Shown here: positions 11,400-21,655 of the stretch, one piece after another
How the letters are laid out: each line of letters opens with the position of its first letter
Numbering within the stretch: position 1 is the stretch's first letter
Origin: Phocoena phocoena
Taxonomy: Eukaryota > Chordata > Mammalia > Artiodactyla > Phocoenidae
Direction of reading: 5' to 3'
DNA: 64,000 nucleotides
Assembly: GCF_963924675.1 (NCBI RefSeq)
Contig: NC_089222.1
Location: 868,001-932,000, forward strand
Position numbers and translations under genes: made by a program
Notes under the pieces: generated by a model
What the model saw: only the letters and a program-made list of their open reading frames with translations
Databases searched by the model: none
What the model was told of the DNA's origin: nothing

Positions 11400-12230
11400 A
11401 GTGAAGCCACTGAGGATATACCTCCAGTAGTTCCTAAATCCTACACCCTGCTGGTCATTCTACCAACCACCAGGACTTGGTATTCTGTATTAGTCTTCAC
11501 TGATGCCTTCTTTTGTATTCCATTAGTCCCAGAGTCACAAGAAATTTTGGCTTGTGAGTGACAGGACTCAACATACAACTAAAACAATACTTCCAGGCTG
11601 TCTTGCCCCAAGGGTTCAAAAATTCCCACACCATCTTTGGGGAAAGCTCAGCTAAAGACCTAAAAGTTCTACCTCTGGAAAAGGAAACACTCCTTCAATA
11701 TTCAGACCACATTCTGATCGCCAGCCCTACTAAGGAGGCCTCAGAACTACCAAGCCAATAAAGGATAGAAGTTGTCCACGAAAAAGCTCAAGTATCACAG
11801 ACTACGGTGACCTGCCTGGGCTTCATTCTCACAGAAGGTCGGAGAAGCCCATCCCAGGAAAGGAAAGAAACAATTTACAGCCTTACCCCTTTCTGAAACT
11901 AGAAGACAGCTTAGGGGTTCCTGGGGAAGCCAGGGTTTCCTGCCTCTGGATCCCTAACTACAGTCTACTAGCTGGGCCTCTATATGAAACACTGAAAGGA
12001 AAAGATGATGATCCTTTTGAATAGAATCCAGAAGTGGCCTTTCAAGAATGGAAAGAGCAGTCAATTCAGACCCTTGCCCTGGAACTCCCTAATTTAGCTA
12101 AACCCTTTGACCTTTACATTCCTGGTGAAAGGTGAATCGCCATTGGAGTATTAGTGCAAAACCTGGGACCACTTGAAATGGAACAATGCAAGAATGCCAT
12201 CCAGGTAGGATAAACTATGGTCACCAAGGG
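11400..12230 (+). pseudogene. pol: Decayed class I (gammaretrovirus-like) endogenous retrovirus pol fragment
   Basis: Conceptual translation across frame changes shows reverse transcriptase landmarks in order: an FTDAFFCIPL-type palm motif (about 11,495), VLPQGFKNS (about 11,600) and the catalytic box. A thumb/connection region with FLGKAGF-like and GPLYETLKG stretches follows at 11,910-12,000, then the start of an RNase H-like region near 12,130-12,170. The catalytic YxDD box reads Tyr-Ser-Asp-His at 11,699-11,710, so an active-site aspartate is lost. There are also in-frame stops and frameshifts. Gag, protease and env are not recognised. This is an old, inactive fragment. Confidence 0.75.
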
Positions 12231-13199
12231 GCTTGGCCCACCGCCACATCTGGCCAAGATACTGGTGGTATCTGAAAACCTGGAAATCAGCAGCCCAAAA
12301 GGCCACCTCCCTTCTAAGGGAAACGGACCCCACGTGGTGATCCTAACCCCCAACCATGCCCTGAAGTTGCAGGGTTTGCTCCGTGGGCACACTGACCTCG
12401 ATTGAGGAGGCCCTCCAACTCCAACCTCCAGAGAGATAACCGGGGGCAACGGGGCACCATGACGACCCGTGTGACCATCACTTGACCTGGAGTTTCTCTC
12501 ATAAAACAACAAGAGTGTGTCCCAAAAGAGTAGACTACTGCTTGCAGTACTTACTGTACCCAGAGGGGAGCTAATAATCTTGGCGGGGGAACCGTATATC
12601 ATGCTGTCACCATAGAAAAGCCTACAGACACCCTGATGATGGTGGCCAATAAGACCGGCTGGACTCCTGTTTACTTCCAAAGGCTCTTGACTCAGTGACC
12701 ATCATGATCCTTCATCACCACTGACCCTGGACTGTCTGGGAGCTGAGCGGGCAGGATCCTGACACCTGGTGCTGTTTTTACGTTAATTCAGGGGCCTAAT
12801 GGAAGAAAGCGCAGACTGTTGGTCAGAGCATCTAGGCTGGCAGAAACGGTCAGTCAGAGCATCTAGGCTGGCAGAAACGGTCAGCCTAAGGTGGCCGAAC
12901 AAATGTGGGGCGGAGTGAAACTGGACCTCACAGCGCCACTGCACATCTCCTTTCTGGACCCTTAAAGGTCATTAGAATCTATAACACTTCCAATACTGGT
13001 GCTCAGGTGGACGAGCAGGGAGGCAGGAGGCCTGGGGACAATCAACGTCACCTGGAGGCTGCTGGGGAGAAGTTCTGACCCTCGCCCACGGGTATGAAGC
13101 CTCCTAACTCAGCACTCAGCAGTTACAGAAGAAGGGTCTGCACCCGCAGCACTCCAAGAATGAGGAAAGGGACAAAAGGCAGAAGAGAAGTTTGTCCCA
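12231..13199. other. Probable degraded retroviral continuation and unassigned sequence
   Basis: Weak traces of the pol fragment may continue to about 12,470; beyond that I recognise nothing. A long open frame on the minus strand (12,114-12,680) runs antisense to the pol remnant and does not look like a gene. Confidence 0.35.
12822..12883 (+). repeat. Two-copy 31-bp tandem duplication
   Basis: GTCAGAGCATCTAGGCTGGC with AGAAACGGTCA is repeated exactly once in tandem (12,822 and 12,853). It is present in both blocks. Confidence 0.9.
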
Positions 13200-13640
13200 G
13201 GCAAAGCCCCTTAAAAATGCCTGGGAGATAAAAATAGAATCTGGGCAATAAAATAAAGTCTAACCATTTATATCCTTTGTGCTTTGTCTAATTTCAGGTG
13301 CTCCTAGTGTCCCGCATACAGAGGTTCCACACCCGGCACTTCAGACCAGATTTCCTAGAGCAGAATGGCTCGATGACACTTCAGCTCCTGGGGCCCAGTT
13401 CAGACTCCGTGACATAGAGCCTGAGCTGCAGCCAACCAGGTCCTCGAGAGCTCAGCCCCCTCCCTCCCAGTGACTCTGACAGGATCTCTACACAGCAGCC
13501 CAGCCCACAGCCCACAGGGTAGCACATGCTCTCACCTCTCCATTCTCTGATCAAAATATAAAGTTTCCTTTGCTTTTGAACCAAACTCAGTCTCGATCTA
13601 TTGGCTCCAATGACACTGGGCAGGGGGACACTTGTTGGCG
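13200..13640 (+). mobile_element. Possible class I retroviral LTR remnant
   Basis: The segment has AATAAAATAAAGTC near 13,249 and a second A/T-rich signal (AAAATATAAAG) near 13,554. It ends with a CTTTTGAACCAAACTCAGTC stretch that resembles the R/U5 part of class I LTRs. It lies downstream of the pol remnant on the same strand. The boundaries are not defined, and I see no clear terminal TG..CA pair or target duplication. Confidence 0.35.
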
Positions 13641-13990
13641 TCCACTCTGGAGGATCAGTAACAGAAATTGAGAACATTGTAACTTCAATGAACAGATGTG
13701 TGAGCCAAACTGTAATTAACATAGAACAGTGTATAAGGCTCGGGTAAAATAAGATGTTTCTAACACTTCCATTTGATATTTCCATCACTTTCTTATAAGC
13801 AAGTTGAGTGAAAAGGTTTGTCTTCTTTGTCAGGTCAATATTAGAGAAACAAAGTGATTTCTTTCCAAGGATGTACATCTAATAATCTTGGTTAAAGCTT
13901 CAATCTTGTTTTAAATGCTTTTGCATTGAAAATGATACCTCTCTTTCAGCTCCCCCATTTCTGAGAAGCATAAAATCTTATAATTTATTA
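13641..13990. other. Unassigned AT-rich sequence
   Basis: Nothing is recognised. The minus-strand frame over 13,381-13,878 has no family features. Confidence 0.4.
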
Positions 13991-14160
13991 TTACCAAAGG
14001 GAAATGGTAGGAGGAGGGATAAATTAACAGTTTGGGATTAACACATACACACTGCTATGTATGAAATCATCAGCAAGGAACTACTGTATAGCACAGGGAA
14101 CTACACTCAATATTTTGCAATAACCTATAAGGGGAAATGATCTGAAAAAGAATAGATATT
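13991..14160 (+). mobile_element. LINE-1 3' UTR fragment
   Basis: It contains the TTTGGGATTAACACATACAC, ACTACTGTATAGCACAGGGA and CAATATTTTGCAATAACCTA motifs of the artiodactyl/cetacean L1 3' UTR in sense orientation. Truncated at both sides, with no tail visible. Confidence 0.85.
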
Positions 14161-14299
14161 TTTATTGACATCATCCATCAATGACAGTAAAAATGGAATC
14201 TAAGGGAAGACAGTGGTGAGTGCTTCTGACCCTGAAGACTTCAATCATCTAAAGTTTGGACTCTGCCTACTTCCCAAGGCCCTTAATGAACATATGTGT

Positions 14300-14958
14300 A
14301 GCCGTAGCTTAAAAAGTTCCCCAGTTTGGGTTGCGGAGAGACACCGATATTTAAAATCCCCTGGTGTTCTCCTCACATGAATGGGACCCTTCCTACACCT
14401 AAAACATGCCTGTCACACCCAGAGGATGGTATACCGTCTGATCGGGAAAAGTTTGGAAAAGGCATCTCATCTCCTCATCTCTTGGTGCTAGGGTTCACCA
14501 CTCCAGCGTCTTTACTAACAGTCTCCCCACTTGGAGATGTCAGCACTGTCAACATCCTGTTGCATACAGTTTGGAATTTGTCCAGAGGATGAAGCAGAAG
14601 GAGGAGGAACAATGAGAGACAAGTCCTAGGTGTTCGGACAGGCACATGCCACTCTAATTTCCAATCAGGAAGACGAATTGACCAAAGGCTAGGGTTGCCC
14701 ATGGAAACAGAATAGGGCTTGAGGAATCCTGATGCTTTGTGGCCAGTTCCCATAAACACAAGTTGGAAAATGGAACTCAGGGGCACTAAAATTCACGAAA
14801 CTGCAGAGTTGAAAATATCTATCACTGAAAAATGTCTTGAGGAAAGTCAGAGAAAAGGACTTGTAAGCAACGGAGAATGGCAGGAAAGGGATTGGAAGAG
14901 GTAGAAAGGACTCGCCATTAAGCACAAGAAAAGGGGCTGAACATTGCCAACATTGCAG
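14300..14958 (+). repeat. Relict, strongly diverged satellite monomer (non-L1 half)
   Basis: Aligns by eye to the non-L1 half of the satellite: CCTACACCTAAAACATGCCT corresponds to the array's CCTCCAGCTAAAACATGCAT, and the TTCACCACTCCAG, TCTCCCCACTTGGAGA and GACCAAAGGCTAGGG blocks keep their order. Divergence is far above that among array monomers, so this looks like an old array edge that escaped homogenisation. The open frames here (14,326-14,592 and 14,719-14,904) are chance. Confidence 0.8.
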
Positions 14959-16692
14959 TTGGCCAAAAAGGGTGTATGCGTCTTTTTCTGTATATATTCA
15001 AGAAAAGGGCATACACTTTTTTAGCCAACCAAACAGGTGGGCACTGGAAATCAATACTACAAAACATATCACTTTGCATCAGTCAGAAGAGCCGTCCTCA
15101 TAAAGTGTAAACACCAGAAATGCAGGACAGGGCAAGGAGAAAAGGGAGCCCTGTGAGTCTTATAGTGGAAATGTATATTGCCAACGGTCACTCTGGATAA
15201 GTCTATTGTGTTTACTAAAGCATCTAAAAAATGAGCTACCGAGCACAGGGCACTTGCACTCATGGACGTATATCTTGGGAAAAACAAAAATCGAGAGGAC
15301 ACAGGTACCCCAATGTTTACCACCTCTCTGTTTAAAAGATCCTCGACTAGGATATAACTTAAATGTATCTGCCGAGAAAAAACGGACAGAGATGTGGTGC
15401 TTATGTAGAGTGGAATATTACTCAGCCTGGAAATCAATGAAATACGGCCAGTTATAACAACTCCAGAGGAGTTACGTGTGATCATTCGAAGTCACATAAT
15501 TCAAAAAGAAAAAGACATAAGATATCACTAATACATGGAATGTTAACATGGCTACACATGAACTGAATTACAAAAGAGAAGAGGGTCTCAAATTAAGAAA
15601 ACCAACTTATGCTTCCTTAAGGGGAAAGGTGAGTTGGGGTGCTGCATAAAACCAGAGATTGAAATTAGCACAGATACCATTCCATAAGCCAAATATGTAA
15701 TAGTTAAGACCTACTCCTTGCTCAAAGAAATGGACTCAACACGCCATATTCAATGCCTAAGAATATACCGGATTAGTAAGAATCTTAAAACCAATGGACT
15801 TATATGTCTCCGTAAGAGAATCAAGCGCGTGTACAGCGGCATAAACGAAGCAGTGAAAATCCGATAAATCCCATTATTAAAATAAATTTGAAAAAAAAAA
15901 CACAATGACAGTGAAACAGGTAGCAATTCTTAAATAATTCACTCAGGGCATGTGATTCAACCTGGATTTACCACATCTACACCCAGAGCTGGTTGAGACA
16001 TAAGGCTGGACACTTCAGGCTGATAGCATTGGTGAGTTTCGGTGAACAAATGCAGATCCTTTGAAGTCATACTGCATGGTACCCATTCCAAGGGTCCCAA
16101 CTCTCCAGGTTCAAGGGATTCTTTCTTCAGCTAAAACATGCGTGGGAAACGCCGAGTATGGTCCACCATGTGATTAGGAAACGATTTAAAATGCATCTCA
16201 GTTTTCGTATCCTGGTCCTCGGGTTCAGCATTCCAGACGGTTTACTAACACTCTCCCCCCTTGGAGAGTCAGTGCCTTAACCTCCTCTTTGGCACAGCTT
16301 GCAATTTCTGTGCAAGATGAACAGGAATAGGAGAAGCAATGTGAGACTAGATGTAGGTGTCTGCTCGGGCAAATGTAACGCTCATTTCCCACCAGGAAGA
16401 GGAATTAACCAAAGGCTCAGCGTGCCCTGCCGGAAACAGATTAGGGCCTGAAGCAATCCTGCGGTTTTGTGCCCAGCTCACAAGAAAGCGAGTTGAAGAA
16501 AGGAGCTCAGGGGCAATGTAATTCACAAACCTGCAGAGTGATAAATGACAGCTATCCTCCAAAAATATATTGAAGTAAGCCTGCGAAGGGGACTTGAAAG
16601 CGGGGCAGAGTTTCAGGAAAACCATTGCAGGAGGTAGACAGGAATTGCCCTGAAAGCATAGGAAAATAGGCAGAACGTCGACAATGATGCAC
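14959..16692 (+). repeat. Transitional satellite monomer (relict to homogenised)
   Basis: It begins with a decayed inverted repeat (14,959-15,028) and a strongly diverged L1-derived segment. From about 15,530 it becomes progressively more array-like. Diagnostic variants such as GATTAGGAAACG and CAGACGGTTTAC are shared with 59,037-60,410. The block duplication ends near 16,330. Confidence 0.85.
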
Positions 16693-18439
16693 TTGGCCAA
16701 AAAGGGCGTATGTGTTTTTTCCTGAATATATTCAGGAAAAAACGCATACGCCCTTTTTGGCCAACCAAGCAAGCCTGTAAAGGAAATCTGCACTACAATG
16801 AAGTCTCACTGCCCCCCGGGCAAAAGGGCCATCTGAAAAAAGTGTAAAATCCAGAAAGGTAGGACAGGATATGGAGAACAGGGAGCCTTGTTATGCTGAT
16901 TGGCAGGATGTAAATTGCCAGCAGCCACCCTGGAGAAGTGTATGGTGTTTCCTGAAACACTTAAGAAACAAAGCAACACAGCCTATGGCACTTCCACGTA
17001 TGGTCCTATAGCTTACGGAAATTAAAATCAAAAACAGACAGCCACCCCAATATTTGGGACGGCTGTGTTCACAAGAAGCTCGTCTACAGTATCAGGTAAA
17101 TATCCCAGAAAGCAAAAAATGGATAAAGAAGTTGTGGCACGTACGTACAATGCAATATCACTCAGCAATGAAATCTGTGTCATCAGGCCCGTAGCGGCAT
17201 AGTGAGTGGATGCAGGTACGGTGATTCTACGTGAACTACGTCACACAGAAAAAGAAACATCATAAGATATCACTAATACACGGAATGTAAACTTGACTAC
17301 ACAATAACTGAATTACAAAACAGAACAGGGTCTCAAATTTAGAAAACCAACTAGTGCTTGCTTATGGGGAAAGGTGCATTGGGGTGCTGCATAAAACCAG
17401 AGACTGAAATTAGCACAGATAACTTTCCATAAGCCAAATATGTAATAGACAAGACCTACTCTTTGCTCAACGAAATGGACCCAACACCACATATTCAACG
17501 CCTAGGAATATACATGACTAGGAAGAATCTTAAAACCCATGGATATATATGTCTCCGTAATAGAATCAAGCGTGTGTACAGCGGCCGAAACGCAGCAGTG
17601 AAAATCCGATAAATCCCATTATCAATATAAATTTCGAAAACAAAACACAAAGACAGTGAAATAGAGAGCAATTCTTAAATAATTCACTCAGGGCATGTGA
17701 TGCAACCGGGATTGACCACATCTACACCCAGAGCTGGTTGAGACATAAGGCTGAACACTTCAGGCTGATAGCATTGGTGAGTTTCAGTGAGCAAATGCAG
17801 AGCATTTGAAGTCATACTGCATGGTACCCATTCCATGGGTCCCAACTCTCCAGGTTCAAGGCATTCTTCCTCCAGCTAAAACATGCATGGCAAACCCAGA
17901 GTATCGTCCACCGTGTGATTGGGAATCGATTAAAAATGCATCTCAGTTTTCGTATCCTGGTCCTCGGGTTCACCATTCCAGATGCTTTACTAACACTCTC
18001 CCCGCTTGGAGAGTCAGTGCCTTTAACCTCCTGTTTGGCACAGCTTGCAATTTCTGTGCAAGATGAACAGGAATAGGGAGAACCAATGAGAGACTAGCTC
18101 TAGGTGTCTGCACGGGTAAATGTAACGCTCATTGCCGACCAGGAAGAGGAATTAAACAAAGGCTCAGCGTGCCCTGCTGAAAACAGATTAGGGCCTGAAG
18201 CAATCCTGCGGTTTTGTGCCCATCTCACAAGAAAGAGAGTTGAAGAAAGTAGCTCAGGGTCACTGTAATTCACAAACCTGCAGAGTTATAAATGACAGCT
18301 ATCCTCCAAAAATATATTGAAGTAAGCCTGCGAAGGGGACTTGAAAGCGGGTCAGAATTTCAGGAAAACGATTGCAGGGGGTAGACTGGAATTGCCCTGA
18401 AAGCATAGGAAAAGAGGCACAACGTCGACAATGATGCAC
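16693..18439 (+). repeat. Satellite monomer, 1,747 bp
   Basis: Counted from the start of the palindrome, which has one mismatched base pair (TGTGTT in the left arm). It is the first monomer of the array that is fully of the homogenised type. Confidence 0.9.
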
Positions 18440-18815
18440 TTGGCCAAAAAGGTTGTATGCGTTTTTTCCTGTATATATTCAGGAAAAAACGCATACGCCC
18501 ATTGGCCAACCAAGCAAGCCTGTAAAGGAAATCTGCACTACAATGAAATCTCACTGCCCCTCCGGGTAAAAGGGCCATCTGAAAAAAGTGTAAAATCCAG
18601 AAAGATAGGACAGGATATGGAGAACAGTGAGCCTTGTTATGCTGATTGGCAGGATGTAAATTGCCAGCAGCCACCCTGGAGAAGTGTATGGTGTTTCCTG
18701 AAACACGTAAGAAACAAAGCAACACAGCCTATGGCACTTCCACTTATGGTCCTATAGCTTACGGAAATTAAAATCAAAAACAGACAGCCACCCCAATATT
18801 TGGGACGGCTGTGTT

Positions 18816-18821
18816 CACAAG
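18816..18821 (+). repeat. Target-site duplication, left (CACAAG)
   Basis: Matches 20,215-20,220 exactly. Neighbouring monomers have a single CACAAG at this position. Confidence 0.93.
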
Positions 18822-18909
18822 TGTCGGGAGCCATATAAGAAGTGCCTTTGAGTCTCAGCACGGACGAGACCCATAGTGCCTAGCAAAGCTGGTACTATCA
18901 GGTACAAAT

Positions 18910-19434
18910 ATGGAGAAGCAAAGCTCTCCTCTGTGTGGTTCCCCTTGTTTTCCCCTGGTTTTGCTTAAAGTGATTTTTATAGGATTACTATTAGTGTTAG
19001 GAATTATTCCCAGTGCCGACGGAGGGTTTAAGGAAAAACCCCAACTTAGGGTAAAACCAAAAAAGACTCCGGCTCCCCCAATGACTACACCCGAAATCCC
19101 CACTCCCAGGCCAGGACATTGGGTGCAGGGAAACACAACAGGAGCATTTGTGTGGCAAGAGCTTACGTTAGAAGAAAAGCTAGATGAACTATGGCCCCCC
19201 TGGGGAGTAATAGATATGCTGGGAAATATTTGGGTAAGGTGGCGAGGAGGATTTATGCTACGATTGGTGTATTCAAAGCTGGATGAAGTAGGCTACATGG
19301 CAAGCTTATACAAGTTACATTGCTCTTTGTGCAGAAATGCTTATAAAGGACAAATTATATATTGTAAGTATTTTGCAAAGGAATTTGCTAATAGGTTTAA
19401 GGTAGAATGTCCACCCCCAAAGCCTCCCAAATAA
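18910..19434 (+). CDS. LTR-encoded 174-residue putative membrane or secreted protein, unknown function
   Basis: This uninterrupted frame starts 88 bp into the LTR. The ATG has A at -3 and G at +4, a strong start context. Residues 1-12 are short and polar. Residues about 14-33 form a hydrophobic segment suitable as a signal anchor or uncleaved signal peptide. Residues about 43-69 are proline- and lysine-rich. Asn75-Thr-Thr is an N-glycosylation sequon. Residues about 84-112 are rich in acidic residues and tryptophan. A Cys-x-x-Cys pair (138, 141) with further Cys at 152 and 167 precedes a proline-rich end. The position in U3 recalls the superantigen gene of mouse mammary tumour virus, a type II membrane protein, but I see no convincing similarity, so function is unknown. 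Chance survival of the frame is possible. Confidence 0.5.
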   Translation: MEKQSSPLCGSPCFPLVLLKVIFIGLLLVLGIIPSADGGFKEKPQLRVKPKKTPAPPMTTPEIPTPRPGHWVQGNTTGAFVWQELTLEEKLDELWPPWGVIDMLGNIWVRWRGGFMLRLVYSKLDEVGYMASLYKLHCSLCRNAYKGQIIYCKYFAKEFANRFKVECPPPKPPK

Positions 19435-19512
19435 TTATAAGGAAAAATGTGCGATGTCTGAAGGATAACGGTGAACGTGTAAAGCCTGTGGGAGAGAATT
19501 TTTATTACTGTA

Positions 19513-19785
19513 TGGGTTTGTAATTGTTAAGAGAAGAATATGCTTAAGTTTTGGGTTTGTAATTGTTAAGAGAAGAATATGCTTAAGTTTTGGGTTTGTA
19601 ATTGTTAAGAGAAGAATGTGCTTAAGTTTTGGGTTTATAATTGTTAAGAGAAGAATGTACTTAAGTTTTGGGTTTATAATTGTTAAGAGAAGAATGTACT
19701 TAAGTTTTGGGTTTGTAATTGTTAAGAGAAGAATGTACTTAAGTTTTGGGTTTGTAATTGTTAAGAGAAGAATGTGCTTAAGTTT
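19513..19785 (+). repeat. Seven 39-bp tandem repeats in LTR U3
   Basis: Units begin with TGGGTTTGTAATTG and contain TTAAGAGAAGAAT, starting at 19,513, 19,552, 19,591, 19,630, 19,669, 19,708 and 19,747. Variable positions are GTAATTG/ATAATTG and ATATGC/ATGTGC/ATGTAC. U3 tandem repeats often act as enhancer arrays in retroviral LTRs; that role is inferred. A repetitive open frame at 19,616-19,798 is a by-product of the 39-bp (3 x 13) period. Confidence 0.95.
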
Positions 19786-20083
19786 GTACCTTGATTAATG
19801 GCCTGATTGAATAGAATGTGCAAATACAAGAACATCTGCTTTTAAGAAAGGTGAAGAAACCGCAAACAGAATTCCAGACCTAGATGTGACCAAGATATAC
19901 CTAACCACAGGGGATGAAAGAGACCACAGGAGATAAGAAGATTACCTGATCATAAAACCTGCCTAACCTGCTGATATAATCTTTTGATGTAAATGACCTT
20001 TGGTTTTACTGTTGTGTACCTTTATTTTGTGGCTTTGGTATGAGAAATAGAATGTTAAGATTGAAAGTGAGATTGCCTCACAG

Positions 20084-20090
20084 TATAAAA
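20084..20090 (+). promoter_or_regulatory. LTR TATA box
   Basis: TATAAAA about 130 bp before the LTR 3' end, in the usual position for the U3 promoter of a retroviral LTR. Confidence 0.7.
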
Positions 20091-20107
20091 AGCTTCAAAA
20101 TTGTAAC

Positions 20108-20113
20108 AATAAA
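20108..20113 (+). terminator. LTR polyadenylation signal
   Basis: AATAAA 18 bp downstream of the TATA box. Followed within the next 60 bp by GT-rich sequence (GAGGTGTCTTGCGTTCTGT) suitable as a downstream element. Confidence 0.7.
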
Positions 20114-20214
20114 TTGGCAGACCCTTGCATCCTCTGAGGTGTCTTGCGTTCTGTCCACGCCGACTCCGTCTCCCCTTTGGGAGAAACCTGTTCTGCTGGG
20201 GCTGGTCCCCGGCA

Positions 20215-20220
20215 CACAAG
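20215..20220 (+). repeat. Target-site duplication, right (CACAAG)
   Basis: Right partner of the left duplication. Satellite sequence resumes directly with AAGCTCGTCTACAG. Confidence 0.93.
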
Positions 20221-21583
20221 AAGCTCGTCTACAGTATCAGGTAAATATCCCAGAAAGCAAAAAATGGATAAAGAAGTTGTGGAACGTACGTACAATGCAA
20301 TATCACTCAGCAATGAAATCTGTGTCATCAGGCCCGTAGCGGCATAGTGAGTGGATGCAGGTACGGTGATTCTATGTGAACAACGTCACACAGAAAAAGA
20401 AACATCATAAGATATCACTAATACACGGAATGTAAACTTGACTACACATGAACTGAATTACAAAACAGAACAGGGTCTCAAATTTAGAAAACCAACTAGT
20501 GCTTGCTTATGGGAAAAGTGCCTTGGGGTGCTGCATAAAACAAGAGACTGAAATTAGCACAGATAACTTTCCATAAGCCAAATATGTAATAGAAAAGACC
20601 TACTCCTTGCTCAACGAAATGGACCCAACACCACATATTCAACGCCTAGGAATATACCTGACTAGGAAGAATCTTAAAACCCATGGATATATATGTCTCC
20701 ATAAGAGAATCAAGCGTGTGTACAGCGGCCGAAACGCAGCAGTGAAAATCCGATAAATCCCATTAGCAAAATAAACTTCGAAAACAAAACACAAAGACAG
20801 TGAAATAGAGAGCAATTCTTAAATAATTCACTCAGGGCATGTGATGCAACCGGGATTGACCACATCTACACCCAGAGCTGGTTGAGACATAAGGCTGGAC
20901 AGTTCAGGCTGATAGCATTGGTCAGTTACGGTGAGCAAATGCAGAGCATTTGAAGTCATACTGCATGGTACCCATTCCATGGGTACCAACTCTCCAGGTT
21001 CAAGGGATTCTTCCTCCAGCTAAAACATGCATGGTAAACCCAGAGTATCGTCCACCGTGTGATTGGGAAACGATTTAAAATGCATCTCAGTTTTCGTATC
21101 CTGGTCCTCGGGTTCACCATTCCAGATGCTTTACTAAAACTCTCCCCACTTGGAGAGTCAGTGCCTTTAACCTCCTGTTTGGCACAGCTTGCAATTTCTG
21201 TGCAAGATGAACAGGAATAGGGAGAACCAATAAGAGACTAGCTGTAGGTGTCTGCATGGGCAAATGTAACGCTCATTTCCCACCAGGACGTGGAATTAAA
21301 CAAAGGCTCAGCATGCCCTGCCAGAAACAAATTAGGGCCTGAAGCAATCCTGCGGTTTTGTGCCCAGCTCACAAGAAAGCGAGTTGAAGAAAGGAGCTCA
21401 GGGGCACTGTAATTCACAAACCTGCAGAGTTATAAATGACAGCTATCCTCCAAAAATATATTGAAGTAAGCCTGCGAAGGGGACTTGAAAGCGGGGCAGA
21501 ATTTAAGGAAAACAATTGCAGGGGGTAGACTGGAATTGCCCTGAAAGCATAGGAAAAGAGGCACAACGTCGACAATGATGCAC

Positions 21584-21655
21584 TTGGCCAAAAAGGGCGT
21601 ATGCGTTTTTTCCTGAATATATTCAGGAAAAAACGCATACGCCCTTTTTGGCCAA
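21584..21655. repeat. Perfect 72-bp palindrome
   Basis: Starts TTGGCCAAAAAGGGCG and ends as its exact reverse complement, with centre GAATA|TATTC and no spacer. Confidence 0.97.

Larger units (their letters stand above)
18822..20214 (+). mobile_element. Solo LTR of a betaretrovirus-like (ERV2) element
   Basis: The insertion begins TGTCGGGAGCC and ends CCCCGGCA, giving TG..CA termini. It is flanked by a direct 6-bp duplication CACAAG at 18,816-18,821 and 20,215-20,220. The uninterrupted target can be read in neighbouring monomers (GTTCACAAGAAGCTCG), which fixes both ends exactly. A 6-bp duplication and this terminal sequence fit class II (ERV2/betaretrovirus-like) elements. No internal retroviral sequence remains, so recombination between two LTRs is the likely origin. 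U3 holds a long reading frame and a 39-bp tandem repeat; TATA and AATAAA lie near the 3' side. It is absent from all other monomers in the window. Confidence 0.92.
18440..21583 (+). repeat. Satellite monomer interrupted by solo LTR
   Basis: Removing the 1,393-bp LTR and one 6-bp target duplication leaves 1,745 bp, the normal monomer length. The palindrome at 18,440-18,509 is damaged: changes in the left arm, and TTTTTGG reduced to ATTGG in the right arm. Confidence 0.9.

Noticed and set aside
12114..12680. 188-codon minus-strand frame in the island (and 56,203-56,769)
   Set aside because: Antisense to the class I pol remnant. The composition follows the complementary strand and no protein family is recognised.
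13381..13878. 165-codon minus-strand frame
   Set aside because: Disrupted by the 10-bp difference in copy B, lies over a probable LTR remnant, and shows no domain.
16347..16793. 148-codon minus-strand frame over the palindrome, with related 84-89 codon frames in other monomers
   Set aside because: It reads through the inverted repeat and satellite. Length varies with indels, and the translated sequence matches nothing I know.
17313..17498. Recurrent 61-codon minus-strand frame starting MNMWCWVH in nearly every monomer
   Set aside because: It is antisense to the decayed L1 3' UTR segment and recurs only because monomers are homogenised. No start context, promoter or family similarity supports a gene.
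19616..19798. 60-codon frame with repeated LSFGFIIVKRRM motif in the LTR
   Set aside because: A direct consequence of the 39-bp tandem repeat (3 x 13 codons); no independent evidence for translation.
20040..20339. 99-codon frame running from the LTR into the satellite
   Set aside because: A chance fusion of U3/R/U5 sequence with the decayed L1 ORF2 frame of the satellite after insertion; not a viral or host gene.
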